Of a stretch of DNA of 64,000 nucleotides, positions 33,548-42,217 are shown one piece after another. The first letter of the stretch is position 1. Each line of letters opens with the position of its first letter. This DNA is from Pseudomonas sp. TH43 (GTDB lineage: Bacteria > Pseudomonadota > Gammaproteobacteria > Pseudomonadales > Pseudomonadaceae): the NCBI RefSeq assembly GCF_016650635.1, contig NZ_JAEKFI010000004.1, forward strand, positions 1,188,001 to 1,252,000, read 5' to 3'. The position numbers were made by a program, and so were the translations under genes. The notes beneath the pieces were generated by a model, which saw only the letters and a program-made list of their open reading frames with translations, was not told the DNA's origin and did no database searches.

Positions 33548-34374
33548 GCGATCAGGGCGAGTCGATCCGCTTTTGGCAAACCGCGCCATTGGCCGGGGTC
33601 GAACTGCTCTCGGCACGCTACATCGACCATCGCTTCGCCCCGCATGTGCACGACGGTTTTGTGATCGGCATGATCATGGCCGGCGCCCAGCGCTACCGTT
33701 ATCGCGGCGCCGAACACCTGGCAGGCAGTGGCACGCTGGTGTTGATCAATCCGGATGAACTGCACACCGGGCACAAGGGCACCGAGGATGGCTGGCGGTA
33801 CCGGGCGTTCTACCCCGAGACCGGCAAGATCATTTCGTTGTTGGAGGAGCTGGAACTGTCCACCAGCAACCTGCCGGCGTTTGGCAACACGCTGTACCGC
33901 GACCCGGATCTGGTCAGTGGCTTCGCGCAGTTGCACCGCTTGCTCGAAAGCCCCGCCACGGCGCTGCAACAGCAAACGGTGTGGCGCGAGATGATGTTGC
34001 TGCTGTTGCAGCGCCACGCGGCGGTGCGAGATCTCGCCAACCCCGGCAAGGAGCATCGCGCGGTGCTGATCGCCAAGGATCTGCTGCATGCGCAACTGGC
34101 CGCGCCACCGTCGCTGGAAGAACTCGCGGCGGCGGTGAGTTTGTCGCCGTTCCACTTCGCCCGGGTGTTCCGCCGCGCAACCGGCATGCCGCCGCACACC
34201 TGGCTGATGCAGCAGCGCATTGCCCGGGCGCGGGCCTTGTTACAGAGTGGGTGCTTGCCGCTGGAAGTCGCGACACAGTTGGGGTTTGCCGACCAGAGCC
34301 ACCTGAGCCGACAGTTCAAGCAGGCTTATGGCGTCGGCCCCGCCGCATACCGCAGTGCCCGCCTTAAAAGCTAA
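33544..34374 (+). CDS. AraC-family transcriptional regulator
   Basis: The 276-residue regulator has an N-terminal cupin-like sensing domain (HVHDGFVIGMIMAGAQRYRYRG...LINPDELHTG) and a C-terminal pair of helix-turn-helices (SLEELAAAVSLSPFHFARVFRRATGMPPHTWLMQQRI and VATQLGFADQSHLSRQFKQAYG). It is translationally coupled to the hydrolase. The target is unknown; this architecture is often seen with amino acid exporters, but none is adjacent. Confidence 0.92.
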   Translation: MSDQGESIRFWQTAPLAGVELLSARYIDHRFAPHVHDGFVIGMIMAGAQRYRYRGAEHLAGSGTLVLINPDELHTGHKGTEDGWRYRAFYPETGKIISLLEELELSTSNLPAFGNTLYRDPDLVSGFAQLHRLLESPATALQQQTVWREMMLLLLQRHAAVRDLANPGKEHRAVLIAKDLLHAQLAAPPSLEELAAAVSLSPFHFARVFRRATGMPPHTWLMQQRIARARALLQSGCLPLEVATQLGFADQSHLSRQFKQAYGVGPAAYRSARLKS

Positions 34375-34447
34375 AAGATCGCAGCCGGCGGCAGCGCCTA
34401 CATGGAATGCATTCCAATGTAGGCGCTGCCGCAGACTGCGATCTTTT
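34373..34447. terminator. Long palindrome acting as bidirectional terminator
   Basis: AAAAGATCGCAG (34373-34384) pairs with CTGCGATCTTTT (34436-34447), and inside it GGCAGCGCCTACAT pairs with ATGTAGGCGCTGCC. It ends in T-runs both ways and lies between the convergent AraC and sulfurtransferase genes. The half-unit GGCTGCGATC recurs at 40493-40522, so it belongs to another REP family. Confidence 0.8.
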
Positions 34448-34451
34448 GATC

Positions 34452-35306
34452 TTATTCGCCGGTGGCAATACCGCGCGAAGGTTCGTTGATCCACTCGCTC
34501 CAAGACCCGGCGTACAACGATCCCAAGGGATACCCCGCCAGGCACAACGCAAACAGGTTATGACACGCCGTGACCCCGGAGCCGCAATAGGCAACCAATT
34601 CCGCTGGCGAACGTTGATCCAGTTTCGCCGCAAACCGCTGCTTCAACTGATCCGCCGGCAGGAACCGACCATCGCTCCCCAAGTTCTCGGTGAACGCTGC
34701 GCATTGTGCGCCCGGAATATGCCCGGCCACCGGATCAATCGGCTCGACCTCACCTTTAAAGCGCGGCAACGCCCGCGCATCGAGCAACGTCAGGCTCGGC
34801 TGGCCGAGGCGCTGCTGCAATTGCTCGGCACTGAGCAGCAAGCCCATGTCCGGCTGCCCACTGAAATCGCCACGGCTGACCGTTGGCGCATCCAGACTCA
34901 GCGGCAACCCCGCCGCATGCCAGGCCTTGAGCCCGCCATCGAGAATGAACACGCCATCGCGCTTGCCCAGCCACGCCAGCAACCACCACGCCCGCGCCGC
35001 ATAGGCACCGGGGCCGTCGTCATACAGAACCACGTCACTGTCGGCATTGATGCCCCAGGCTTGCAGACGCTCGATCAACGCTGCCGGTTCAGGCAACGGA
35101 TGGCGCCCGGTTACACCCTTGAGCACTTTGCCGCTCAGGTCACGCTCAAGATCGGCGAAGCTCGCGCCGGCAATGTGCCCTTCGGCGTAGCTGCGCTGCC
35201 CGTAATCAGGATCTTCGAGGGCAAAACGACAATCGAGAATCACCAGCCCCGGCTGTTCCTTACGGGCATCCAATGCTTGCGGGCTGATCAGTTGCGCAAT
35301 CGGCAT
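34452..35306 (-). CDS. sseA: 3-mercaptopyruvate sulfurtransferase (two-domain rhodanese)
   Basis: The 284-residue protein has two rhodanese domains. The active-site loop at C241 reads CGSGVTA, the CGSGVT type of mercaptopyruvate sulfurtransferases rather than the CRKGVT type of thiosulfate rhodaneses. The N-terminal domain has no catalytic cysteine loop. The enzyme transfers sulfur from 3-mercaptopyruvate to thiol acceptors or cyanide. It lies alone between a terminator palindrome and the TetR gene. Confidence 0.9.
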   Translation of the reverse strand: MPIAQLISPQALDARKEQPGLVILDCRFALEDPDYGQRSYAEGHIAGASFADLERDLSGKVLKGVTGRHPLPEPAALIERLQAWGINADSDVVLYDDGPGAYAARAWWLLAWLGKRDGVFILDGGLKAWHAAGLPLSLDAPTVSRGDFSGQPDMGLLLSAEQLQQRLGQPSLTLLDARALPRFKGEVEPIDPVAGHIPGAQCAAFTENLGSDGRFLPADQLKQRFAAKLDQRSPAELVAYCGSGVTACHNLFALCLAGYPLGSLYAGSWSEWINEPSRGIATGE

Positions 35307-35338
35307 AACGGGCTCCTGTGGGGTTGCAACGGTAATGT

Positions 35339-36010
35339 TTACTTTACGTCTTCGAGGGCCTGAGCCAGCGACACGTAGAACTCGTCGAACAGCGCATTGA
35401 CCTGGTCTCGCGCCTCATCAGTGACAAACCCGGCCTCCAGCACCAACACCTGATAAACGCCACGTTTAACAGCTTGCTCGCTCAAGTGATTGGAGTTCTC
35501 GCGGGTGGTGCACAGAAAACGCACCCACGACGTCAGGATGATCCAGGCATTGAGGGTCAGGGATTCGATCTGCACGCGATCCATCTTGAGGATCCCGGCG
35601 GCGACAAAACCTTCGTAGATCGCCGCGCCTTGAATCACGCAGCGCTGGGAGAAGCGCCGATAGCGCGCCGCCAGTTCGGCATCGCTGTCGAGCAGATGCT
35701 CGAGATCGCGATGCAAAAAGCGGTAACGCCACATCGCCGAGAGCAGTTCCTTGAGATAGAAACGCTTGTCTTCGACCGTCGCGGCGCGTCCCTGCGGCGG
35801 GCGCAGAAAGCTGTCTACCAAGGCCTCGTACTCGCTGAACAGTACCGAGATGATCGCCTGCTTGTTAGGGAAGTGGTAGTACAGATTGCCCGGAGAAATC
35901 TCCATATGGGCAGCGATGTGGTTGGTGCTGATGCTGCGCTCGCCCTGCTGATTGAACAGCTCGAGGCTGTTCTGCACGATGCGCTCGCTGGTTTTTATTC
36001 GTGGGGCCAT
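35339..36010 (-). CDS. TetR/AcrR-family regulator
   Basis: The 223-residue repressor begins MAPRIKTSERIVQNSLELFNQQGERSISTNHIAAHMEISPGNLYYHFPNKQAI, a clear TetR helix-turn-helix with the YYHFPNK recognition end. The rest is the ligand-binding domain. It is divergent from the aldehyde dehydrogenase / Tat / GMC genes across 146 bases containing an inverted repeat, so local control of that group is likely (inference). Confidence 0.92.
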   Translation of the reverse strand: MAPRIKTSERIVQNSLELFNQQGERSISTNHIAAHMEISPGNLYYHFPNKQAIISVLFSEYEALVDSFLRPPQGRAATVEDKRFYLKELLSAMWRYRFLHRDLEHLLDSDAELAARYRRFSQRCVIQGAAIYEGFVAAGILKMDRVQIESLTLNAWIILTSWVRFLCTTRENSNHLSEQAVKRGVYQVLVLEAGFVTDEARDQVNALFDEFYVSLAQALEDVK

Positions 36011-36096
36011 GGCTTGAGCTTTAATTCAGAGTGCGGTGAGGGGCATCTTACGACCTATCCGGAAATGGATAAAACAAAGCTGCACAAGGAAGTCAT

Positions 36097-36125
36097 TTGA
36101 CTTTATAGAGCATAGACTCTAAAAA
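36097..36125 (+). promoter_or_regulatory. Candidate promoter and operator of the aldehyde dehydrogenase group
   Basis: TTGACT (36097-36102) is a good -35 hexamer. TAAAAA 17 bases later is a weak -10. TAGAG-N6-CTCTA (36106-36121) lies between them and could be the TetR-family repressor site. Confidence 0.4.
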
Positions 36126-36156
36126 GTTCCTCACTACAATAAATCCGGAGCCTACG

Positions 36157-37587
36157 ATGACTGCCGATATTGCCTACCTGCAAACGCTGCAACAGCCATT
36201 GGAAGAGCTTGATCGGCTATTCGCAGCGCAACGCACCGCTTACGCTGCCAATCCTATGCCGCCCGCCGCCCAACGCCAGCAGTGGCTGAAGAGCTTGCGC
36301 GAGTTGTTGAGCAGCGAACGTCAGGCTTTGATCGACGCCATCAGCACCGACTTCAGTCATCGCAGCGCCGACGAGACCTTGCTCGCCGAATTGATGCCGA
36401 GCCTGCACGGCATTCATTACGCCAGTCGCCACCTCAAGGGCTGGATGAAACCTTCGCGGCGCAAGGTCGGCATGGCATTCCAGCCGGCGTCAGCGAAGGT
36501 GGTTTACCAGCCGCTGGGCGTGATCGGTGTCATCGTGCCGTGGAACTACCCGCTGTATCTGGCCATCGGCCCATTGGTCGGCGCGCTGGCAGCGGGTAAT
36601 CGGGTCATGCTCAAGCTCAGCGAATCGACCCCGGCCACCGGGCTGTTGCTTAAACAACTGCTGGCGAAGGTGTTTCCCGAGGATCTGGTCTGCGTGGTAC
36701 TCGGCGAGGCGGACGTCGGCGTCGCATTCTCGCGCCTGCCCTTTGATCATCTGCTGTTCACCGGTTCCACCAGCGTCGGCAAGCACGTGATGCGCGCTGC
36801 CGCCGAGAATCTCACCCCGGTCACCCTCGAACTGGGCGGCAAGTCCCCGGCAATCGTCTCACGCGACGTGCCCTTGAAGGATGCCGCCGAGCGCATCGCC
36901 TTCGGCAAAACCCTGAATGCCGGACAAACCTGCGTCGCCCCCGACTACGTGCTGGTGCCGGAAGACCGTGTCGGTGGTTTCGTCGAAGCCTATCGTCAAG
37001 CCGTGCAAAGCTTTTACCCCAACCTCGCCGACAATCCGGATTACACGGCGATCATCAACGAACGCCAGTTGGCGCGACTCAATGGCTACGTCAGCGATGC
37101 AACCAGCAAGGGCGCGCTGCTGATTCCGCTGTTCGAGCAAGGCCAGGGCCGACGCATGCCGCACAGTGTGCTGCTGAATGTCAGCGACGACATGACCGTG
37201 ATGCAGGACGAGATTTTCGGTCCTTTGCTGCCAATCGTGCCGTATCAGGATCTGCAGCAGGCATTCGCTTACATCAATCAGCGCCCACGACCTCTGGCTC
37301 TTTACTACTTTGGCTACGACAAGCGCGAACAGAACCGTGTGCTGCACGAAACCCACTCCGGCGGGGTCTGCCTGAACGACACCTTGCTGCATGTGGCGCA
37401 GGACGATATGCCGTTTGGCGGCATCGGCCCGTCCGGCATGGGCCATTACCACGGGCATGAAGGCTTCCTGACGTTCAGCAAGGCCAAAGGCGTGCTGATT
37501 AAACAGCGCTTCAACGCGGCCAAACTGATTTATCCGCCTTACGGCAAATCGATTCAGAAACTGATCCAGAAACTGTTCATTCGCTAA
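36157..37587 (+). CDS. Coniferyl-aldehyde-dehydrogenase-like aldehyde dehydrogenase
   Basis: The 476-residue NAD(P)-dependent aldehyde dehydrogenase has E225 (TLELGGKSP) and nucleophile C259 (NAGQTCVAPDYV). VVYQPLGVIGVIVPWNYPLYLAIGPL and FTGSTSVGKHV bind the cofactor. A C-terminal IQKLIQKLFIR tail and the short length are typical of the CalB / membrane-associated fatty aldehyde dehydrogenase branch. The true aldehyde is not shown by sequence. It is followed after 28 bases by the Tat-signal gene. Confidence 0.88.
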   Translation: MTADIAYLQTLQQPLEELDRLFAAQRTAYAANPMPPAAQRQQWLKSLRELLSSERQALIDAISTDFSHRSADETLLAELMPSLHGIHYASRHLKGWMKPSRRKVGMAFQPASAKVVYQPLGVIGVIVPWNYPLYLAIGPLVGALAAGNRVMLKLSESTPATGLLLKQLLAKVFPEDLVCVVLGEADVGVAFSRLPFDHLLFTGSTSVGKHVMRAAAENLTPVTLELGGKSPAIVSRDVPLKDAAERIAFGKTLNAGQTCVAPDYVLVPEDRVGGFVEAYRQAVQSFYPNLADNPDYTAIINERQLARLNGYVSDATSKGALLIPLFEQGQGRRMPHSVLLNVSDDMTVMQDEIFGPLLPIVPYQDLQQAFAYINQRPRPLALYYFGYDKREQNRVLHETHSGGVCLNDTLLHVAQDDMPFGGIGPSGMGHYHGHEGFLTFSKAKGVLIKQRFNAAKLIYPPYGKSIQKLIQKLFIR

Positions 37588-37615
37588 CGTTCGTCACCGC
37601 CGGGTAATAACAATA

Positions 37616-38161
37616 ATGCACCCAAGCCTGACCGAAACACCTGCCCTGTCGCGCCGTGGCTTGCTGAAATTCAGCCTCGGCGCCACCGCGTTTCTGACCA
37701 CTGTCGGCCTGGGCGCCAGCCTCAGCGGCTGTTCGTCGAACGTCACAGCCAACGGCTTCGTGGCATTGCGCGATGGCGACCTGCTGTTTTTACGCGCGCT
37801 GATTCCGGTGATGCTCGATGGCGCCGTGGCCGTCGAGAAAATGCCCGGAGCTGTCGACGGCACGCTCAAGTCGCTGGACTACAGCCTCAATCACCTGTCG
37901 CCGGAAATGCTCAAACTCACCCGACAATTGTTCGACGTCCTTGGCATGGCCGTGACGCGCGGGCCGCTGACCGGGATCTGGGGCAGCTGGGAAAACGCCA
38001 ACGCCGAAGCGATGCGGCATTTCCTCGACCGCTGGGAAAACAGCTCGTTGAGCTTGTTGCGCATGGGGCATAGCTCATTGCAACAGATGGTGATGATGGC
38101 CTGGTACACCCGCGCAGAATCCTGGGCACATTGCGGTTATCCCGGGCCGCCTACCGTCTGA
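37616..38161 (+). CDS. Tat-exported lipoprotein-like small subunit
   Basis: The 181-residue protein has a twin-arginine signal (SRRGLLKFSLGATAFL, R13-R14) ending in a lipobox-like LSGC at C39. The remainder resembles the small (gamma) subunits that accompany GMC-type membrane dehydrogenases. It lies between the aldehyde dehydrogenase and the GMC oxidoreductase, which lacks a signal of its own, so it may carry that enzyme out through Tat (inference). Confidence 0.8.
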   Translation: MHPSLTETPALSRRGLLKFSLGATAFLTTVGLGASLSGCSSNVTANGFVALRDGDLLFLRALIPVMLDGAVAVEKMPGAVDGTLKSLDYSLNHLSPEMLKLTRQLFDVLGMAVTRGPLTGIWGSWENANAEAMRHFLDRWENSSLSLLRMGHSSLQQMVMMAWYTRAESWAHCGYPGPPTV

Positions 38162-38173
38162 AATTGAGGCGCG

Positions 38174-38244
38174 GCCTTCGCGAGCAAGCTTTGCTCCTAC
38201 AGGATTTGGGTTAAGCGTAGGAGCAAAGCTTGCTCGCGAAGGGG
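38174..38244. repeat. REP inverted pair (CGAGCAAGCTTTGCTCCTAC type)
   Basis: CCTTCGCGAGCAAGCTTTGC at the left mirrors GCAAAGCTTGCTCGCGAAGG at the right, about 15 bases apart. It lies between the Tat-signal and GMC genes. Confidence 0.85.
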
Positions 38245-38290
38245 CCAGCAGCCACACCCTGCATCCAAAATAATAAAGAGAACCTGATCG

Positions 38291-39886
38291 ATGCCCGTAC
38301 CCGACCCGTTCCGCGAAGGCCTCGCCCGAGGCTGGAAAACCTACAACGGCGCACAACTGAGCAACGACCTGACCCTCGAAGCCGATGTCGCCATCATCGG
38401 CAGCGGCGCGGGTGGCGGCACCACGGCGGAAATTCTCAGCGCCGCCGGCTACAAAGTCCTGCTGATCGAAGAAGGTCCGCTGAAAACCAGCTCCGACTTC
38501 AAAATGCTCGAAGACCAGGCCTACAGCAGCCTCTACCAGGAAGGCATCGGTCGCATGAGCAAGGACGGCGCGATCACCATCCTCCAGGGCCGAGCGGTCG
38601 GCGGCACCACGCTGATCAACTGGACTTCGAGCTTCCGCACGCCAGAACCGACCCTCGAACACTGGGCCAAAGAGCACAACGTCAAAGGTCACAGCGCCGC
38701 CGAGATGGCGCCGTGGTTCGAAAAAATGGAGCAACGCCTCGGTGTCGCACCGTGGATGGTGCCGCCTAACGCCAATAACGACGTGATCCGCAAAGGCTGT
38801 GAGCAACTCGGCTATAGCTGGCACGTGATTCCGCGTAACGTGCGCGGCTGCTGGAACCTCGGATATTGCGGCATGGGTTGCCCGACCAACGCCAAGCAAT
38901 CGATGATGGTCACGACCATTCCGGCGACCCTGGAAAAGGGCGGCGAGTTGCTCTACCTGGCCCGCGCCGAAAAACTGTTGATCAGCGGCGACAAGGTCAC
39001 CGGCCTGCACTGCGTGGCGATGGACGAGCGCTGCGTCGAGCCGACGGGACGCACCATCACGGTCAAAGCGCGCCACTACGTGCTGGCCGGTGGTGGCATC
39101 AACAGCCCGGCACTGCTGCTGCGATCGGACGCGCCGGACCCTCACAAAGCCCTCGGCAAACGCACATTCCTGCATTTGGTGAACATGTCTGCCGCACGCT
39201 TCGACGAGGTCATCAACCCGTTCTACGGGGCGCCGCAGTCGATTTATTCCGACTATTTCCAGTGGAAGGATGGCGCCACCGGGCCAATGGGCTACAAACT
39301 CGAAGTGCCACCGCTGCATCCGGCGCTGGCGGCGACGCTGCTCGGTGGTTTCGGGCAGGAAAGCGCGCAACACATGGCTGACTTGCCACACACGCACGCC
39401 ATGCTGGCGCTGCTGCGCGACGGTTTTCACCCGGACAGCCCCGGCGGCAATGTCGAGTTGCGTGGCGACGGCTCGCCGGTGCTCGACTATCAGGTATCGC
39501 CTTACGCCTGGGAGGGTTTGCGCCGGGCCTTCCTCAGCATGGCCGAGATCCAGTTCGCCGGCGGCGCCAAAGCAGTGATGCCAATGCATGCCGACGCCCG
39601 CTACGTCAAAACCCTCGCCGAAGCACGTACGCTGATCGATGGCTTGAGCCTTGAGTTGTATCGCACGCGACTGGGCAGCGCTCACGTCATGGGTGGCTGC
39701 GCAATGGGCGAAGAGCCGAAAAATGCGGTCACCGACAGCCTCGGCCGCCATCATCAACTGAGCAATCTGTCGATTCATGACGGCTCGCTGTTCCCCACCA
39801 GCATTGGCGCCAACCCGCAATTGTCGGTGTACGGGCTGACGGCACAATTGGCGACAGCCCTCGCCGATCGACTGAAAAACCCATGA
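38291..39886 (+). CDS. GMC-family FAD-dependent oxidoreductase
   Basis: The 531-residue flavoprotein has its FAD site at residues 34-60 (VAIIGSGAGGGTTAEILSAAGYKVLLIEEGP), GRAVGGTTLINWTSSFRTP, and a Cys-rich stretch (GCWNLGYCGMGCPTNAKQS). The C-terminal signature GSAHVMGGCAMG...SIGANPQLSVYGL is present. No signal peptide is visible. It probably oxidises an alcohol, with the upstream dehydrogenase handling the aldehyde product; the substrate is unknown. Confidence 0.92.
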   Translation: MPVPDPFREGLARGWKTYNGAQLSNDLTLEADVAIIGSGAGGGTTAEILSAAGYKVLLIEEGPLKTSSDFKMLEDQAYSSLYQEGIGRMSKDGAITILQGRAVGGTTLINWTSSFRTPEPTLEHWAKEHNVKGHSAAEMAPWFEKMEQRLGVAPWMVPPNANNDVIRKGCEQLGYSWHVIPRNVRGCWNLGYCGMGCPTNAKQSMMVTTIPATLEKGGELLYLARAEKLLISGDKVTGLHCVAMDERCVEPTGRTITVKARHYVLAGGGINSPALLLRSDAPDPHKALGKRTFLHLVNMSAARFDEVINPFYGAPQSIYSDYFQWKDGATGPMGYKLEVPPLHPALAATLLGGFGQESAQHMADLPHTHAMLALLRDGFHPDSPGGNVELRGDGSPVLDYQVSPYAWEGLRRAFLSMAEIQFAGGAKAVMPMHADARYVKTLAEARTLIDGLSLELYRTRLGSAHVMGGCAMGEEPKNAVTDSLGRHHQLSNLSIHDGSLFPTSIGANPQLSVYGLTAQLATALADRLKNP

Positions 39887-40001
39887 AAAAGCGGAATATT
39901 CCGATCGTCTATAGTGCTTTCTTACCCAACAGGCGACTTGGCCGACCGGGACGGCTGCGATACCATCCGACTCCCCAACGGACTCCCGCCAGGACGACGC
40001 G

Positions 40002-40481
40002 ATGAACCGAGTGTTGTACCCAGGTACCTTCGACCCTATTACCAAGGGCCATGGCGATCTGGTCGAACGCGCCTCGCGCTTGTTCGATCACGTGATCATT
40101 GCGGTCGCTGCCAGCCCGAAGAAAAACCCGCTGTTCCCGCTGGAACAACGGGTCGAACTGGCTCGCGAGGTCACCAAACACCTGCCGAACGTGGAAGTGG
40201 TCGGTTTCTCGACGCTGCTCGCGCATTTCGCCAAAGAGCAGAACGCCAACGTGTTCCTGCGCGGTTTGCGTGCGGTGTCGGACTTCGAATACGAATTCCA
40301 GCTGGCCAACATGAACCGCCAACTGGCGCCGGATGTGGAGAGCCTGTTTCTCACGCCGTCCGAGCGTTATTCGTTCATTTCTTCGACGCTGGTGCGGGAA
40401 ATTGCCGCGCTGGGCGGCGATATCAGCAAGTTCGTCCACCCGGCCGTCGCTGAAGCCCTGACCCTGCGCTTCAAGAAGTAA
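40002..40481 (+). CDS. coaD: Phosphopantetheine adenylyltransferase
   Basis: The 159-residue nucleotidyltransferase adenylates 4'-phosphopantetheine in CoA synthesis. The family start MNRVLYPGTFDPITKGHGDLVERA contains the TxGH-type motif. SPKKNPLFPLEQRVELAREV, FLRGLRAVSDFEYEFQLANMNRQL and YSFISSTLVREIA are the usual blocks. A half-REP hairpin follows. Confidence 0.97.
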   Translation: MNRVLYPGTFDPITKGHGDLVERASRLFDHVIIAVAASPKKNPLFPLEQRVELAREVTKHLPNVEVVGFSTLLAHFAKEQNANVFLRGLRAVSDFEYEFQLANMNRQLAPDVESLFLTPSERYSFISSTLVREIAALGGDISKFVHPAVAEALTLRFKK

Positions 40482-40492
40482 GCGCTGCCGAA

Positions 40493-40522
40493 GGCTGCGA
40501 TCCGGGTTTTTAGATCGCAGCC
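40493..40522 (+). terminator. GGCTGCGATC hairpin after coaD
   Basis: GGCTGCGATC (40493-40502) pairs with GATCGCAGCC (40513-40522) around a T-rich loop. It shares its unit with the palindrome at 34373. It may terminate coaD, but no T-run follows. Confidence 0.5.
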
Positions 40523-40626
40523 AACAGTGCCCTTGATCGCACCCGCGTGCACTGCGCTCGCCAATGCGGCACAATTGCGCGCATTGATTTATAGCGCCCG
40601 GGCCTTCCGCCCCGGCTGGAGTTAGC

Positions 40627-40878
40627 ATGTCCCTGATCATCACCGACGATTGCATCAACTGCGACGTCTGCGAACCCGAGTGCCCGAACGCCGCCATTTC
40701 CCAAGGCGAAGAGATCTACGTGATCGACCCGAATCTGTGCACCCAGTGCGTCGGCCACTACGACGAACCACAGTGCCAGCAGGTCTGCCCGGTGGATTGC
40801 ATTCCGCTGGACGAAGCGCATCCCGAGACTGAAGAGCAGTTGATGGAGAAGTACCGCAAGATCACCGGCAAGGCCTGA
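40627..40878 (+). CDS. YfhL-family 2[4Fe-4S] ferredoxin
   Basis: The 83-residue ferredoxin begins MSLIITDDCINCDVCEPECPNAAI. The cysteines are C9, C12, C15, C19 and C38, C41, C50, C54, with the long Alvin-type insertion CVGHYDEPQCQQVCP in the second cluster motif and an extra C58. It is a small electron carrier, as found next to coaD in Pseudomonas. GGAGTT precedes the ATG. Confidence 0.95.
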   Translation: MSLIITDDCINCDVCEPECPNAAISQGEEIYVIDPNLCTQCVGHYDEPQCQQVCPVDCIPLDEAHPETEEQLMEKYRKITGKA

Positions 40879-40902
40879 GTCCTTCAGCGCCTGTTCGGCC
40901 CT

Positions 40903-40969
40903 CTTCGCGAGCAGGCTCGCTCCCACATTGGAATGCATTTCAAACTGTGGGAGCGAGCCTGCTCGCGAT
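40903..40969. repeat. REP inverted pair (GCGAGCAGGCTCGCTCCCACA family)
   Basis: TCGCGAGCAGGCTCGCTCCC mirrors GGGAGCGAGCCTGCTCGCGA across about 25 bases, between the convergent ferredoxin and small secreted protein genes. Related pairs lie at 51188 and 63450. Confidence 0.88.
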
Positions 40970-40999
40970 GGGGCCATCAGCCTCACAACAAATCCCGAT

Positions 41000-41323
41000 T
41001 CACTCGCGCTGCTCAAACCCCTCCCCCGTACACCCCAGACACCGCACAAACGCCGCTTTTGCCGGATCCACGACCAGCGCCTGCCCCGCATCGCCAACCC
41101 CGCCACCCAGCGCGGTAAACGGCAGCGACACGACAAATACGCCCGCACCGATCACTGTCGCCACCGCCAGCAAAGGTCGGGCAATCAGCAAATCACCGAT
41201 CATGGCGTAGGCAGGTGGGTTCTGGATGGCGTAGCGCGGATCACCGCTGCCATTTTCCGTGGCTTGAGCAGCCTGGCTGGAACACAGCAGCAGCGTGAGA
41301 AAGAGGACTTGCAAGGATTTCAT
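41000..41323 (-). CDS. Small secreted/membrane protein, unknown function
   Basis: The 107-residue protein has a signal peptide (MKSLQVLFLTLLLCSSQAAQA-TE) and a later hydrophobic stretch (LLAVATVIGAGVFVVSLPFTALGGGVGDAG, residues about 50-80) that could be one membrane span. The tail carries CLGCTGEGFE. I do not recognise a function; similar Pseudomonas proteins are sometimes labelled multidrug transporters without evidence. A signal sequence and start near a GGATCG-type leader support it as real. Confidence 0.7.
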   Translation of the reverse strand: MKSLQVLFLTLLLCSSQAAQATENGSGDPRYAIQNPPAYAMIGDLLIARPLLAVATVIGAGVFVVSLPFTALGGGVGDAGQALVVDPAKAAFVRCLGCTGEGFEQRE

Positions 41324-41392
41324 GGCACGATCCTTCGGGCTGAACAGTGAGACAACTCACTATAGACCGTAGGACTTTTTAAGCTTTTTGCT

Positions 41393-42205
41393 TCAGCTCT
41401 GGCAGCGTGGGCAGAACACACTCGCGCGCTGACCCAGCTTCACTTCGCGCAATCCGGTACCACAGACCTTGCAGTGTTCGCCGCCACGGCCGTAAACAAA
41501 CAGTTCCTGCTGGAAATAGCCCGGCTGCCCGTCACCCCCAATGAAATCACGCAACGTGGTGCCGCCGCGCTCAATGGCCGCAGCAAGGATGCGTTTGATC
41601 TCGATCGCCAGTTTCAGATAACGCCCGCGGGAAATGCTACCGGCTTCGCGACGCGGATCGATGCCGGCGGCAAACAACGCTTCGGTCGCGTAAATATTGC
41701 CGACGCCGACCACTACCGCGTTGTCCATGATGAACGGCTTGACCGCCATCGACCGCCCGCGCGACAGCTGAAACAGGCGCTCGCCATCGAACAGATCGGT
41801 CAACGGCTCCGGCCCGAGACGAATCAGCAGTTCATGATTGAGCGGATCGTTACTCCAGAGCATCGCGCCGAAACGCCGTGGGTCGGTGTAACGCAAGGCC
41901 AAACCCGACTCCAGCTCGATATCGACATGCTCATGCTTGAGTGCCGGCAATCCGACCTCGACCAGACGCAAATTACCCGACATGCCCAAATGGCTGATCA
42001 ACGTACCCACTTCAGCATTGATCAACAGATACTTGGCGCGGCGCTCGACCAGCACGATACGCTGCCCGGACAGGCGCACATCGAGGTCCTCCGGGATCGG
42101 CCAGCGCAGCCGCCGATCACGCACGATCACCCGGCTGACGCGCTGGCCTTCCAGATGCGGGGCAATGCCGCGGCGGGTGGTTTCGACTTCCGGCAATTCA
42201 GGCAT
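41393..42205 (-). CDS. mutM: Formamidopyrimidine-DNA glycosylase
   Basis: The 270-residue bifunctional glycosylase/AP lyase removes 8-oxoguanine. It begins MPELPEVETTRRGIAPHLEGQ, with the catalytic Pro2 and Glu3. The C-terminal zinc finger reads CKVCGTGLREVKLGQRASVFCPRCQ, and the helix-two-turn-helix NIYATEALFAAGIDPRREAG is present. It lies 12 bases after the HDOD gene on the same strand. Confidence 0.97.
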   Translation of the reverse strand: MPELPEVETTRRGIAPHLEGQRVSRVIVRDRRLRWPIPEDLDVRLSGQRIVLVERRAKYLLINAEVGTLISHLGMSGNLRLVEVGLPALKHEHVDIELESGLALRYTDPRRFGAMLWSNDPLNHELLIRLGPEPLTDLFDGERLFQLSRGRSMAVKPFIMDNAVVVGVGNIYATEALFAAGIDPRREAGSISRGRYLKLAIEIKRILAAAIERGGTTLRDFIGGDGQPGYFQQELFVYGRGGEHCKVCGTGLREVKLGQRASVFCPRCQS

Positions 42206-42217
42206 GGTGTTCTCGAA

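Noticed and set aside
38075..40045. 656-codon minus-strand ORF opposite the GMC oxidoreductase
   Set aside because: The plus-strand gene has clear FAD and GMC motifs; the opposite frame has none.
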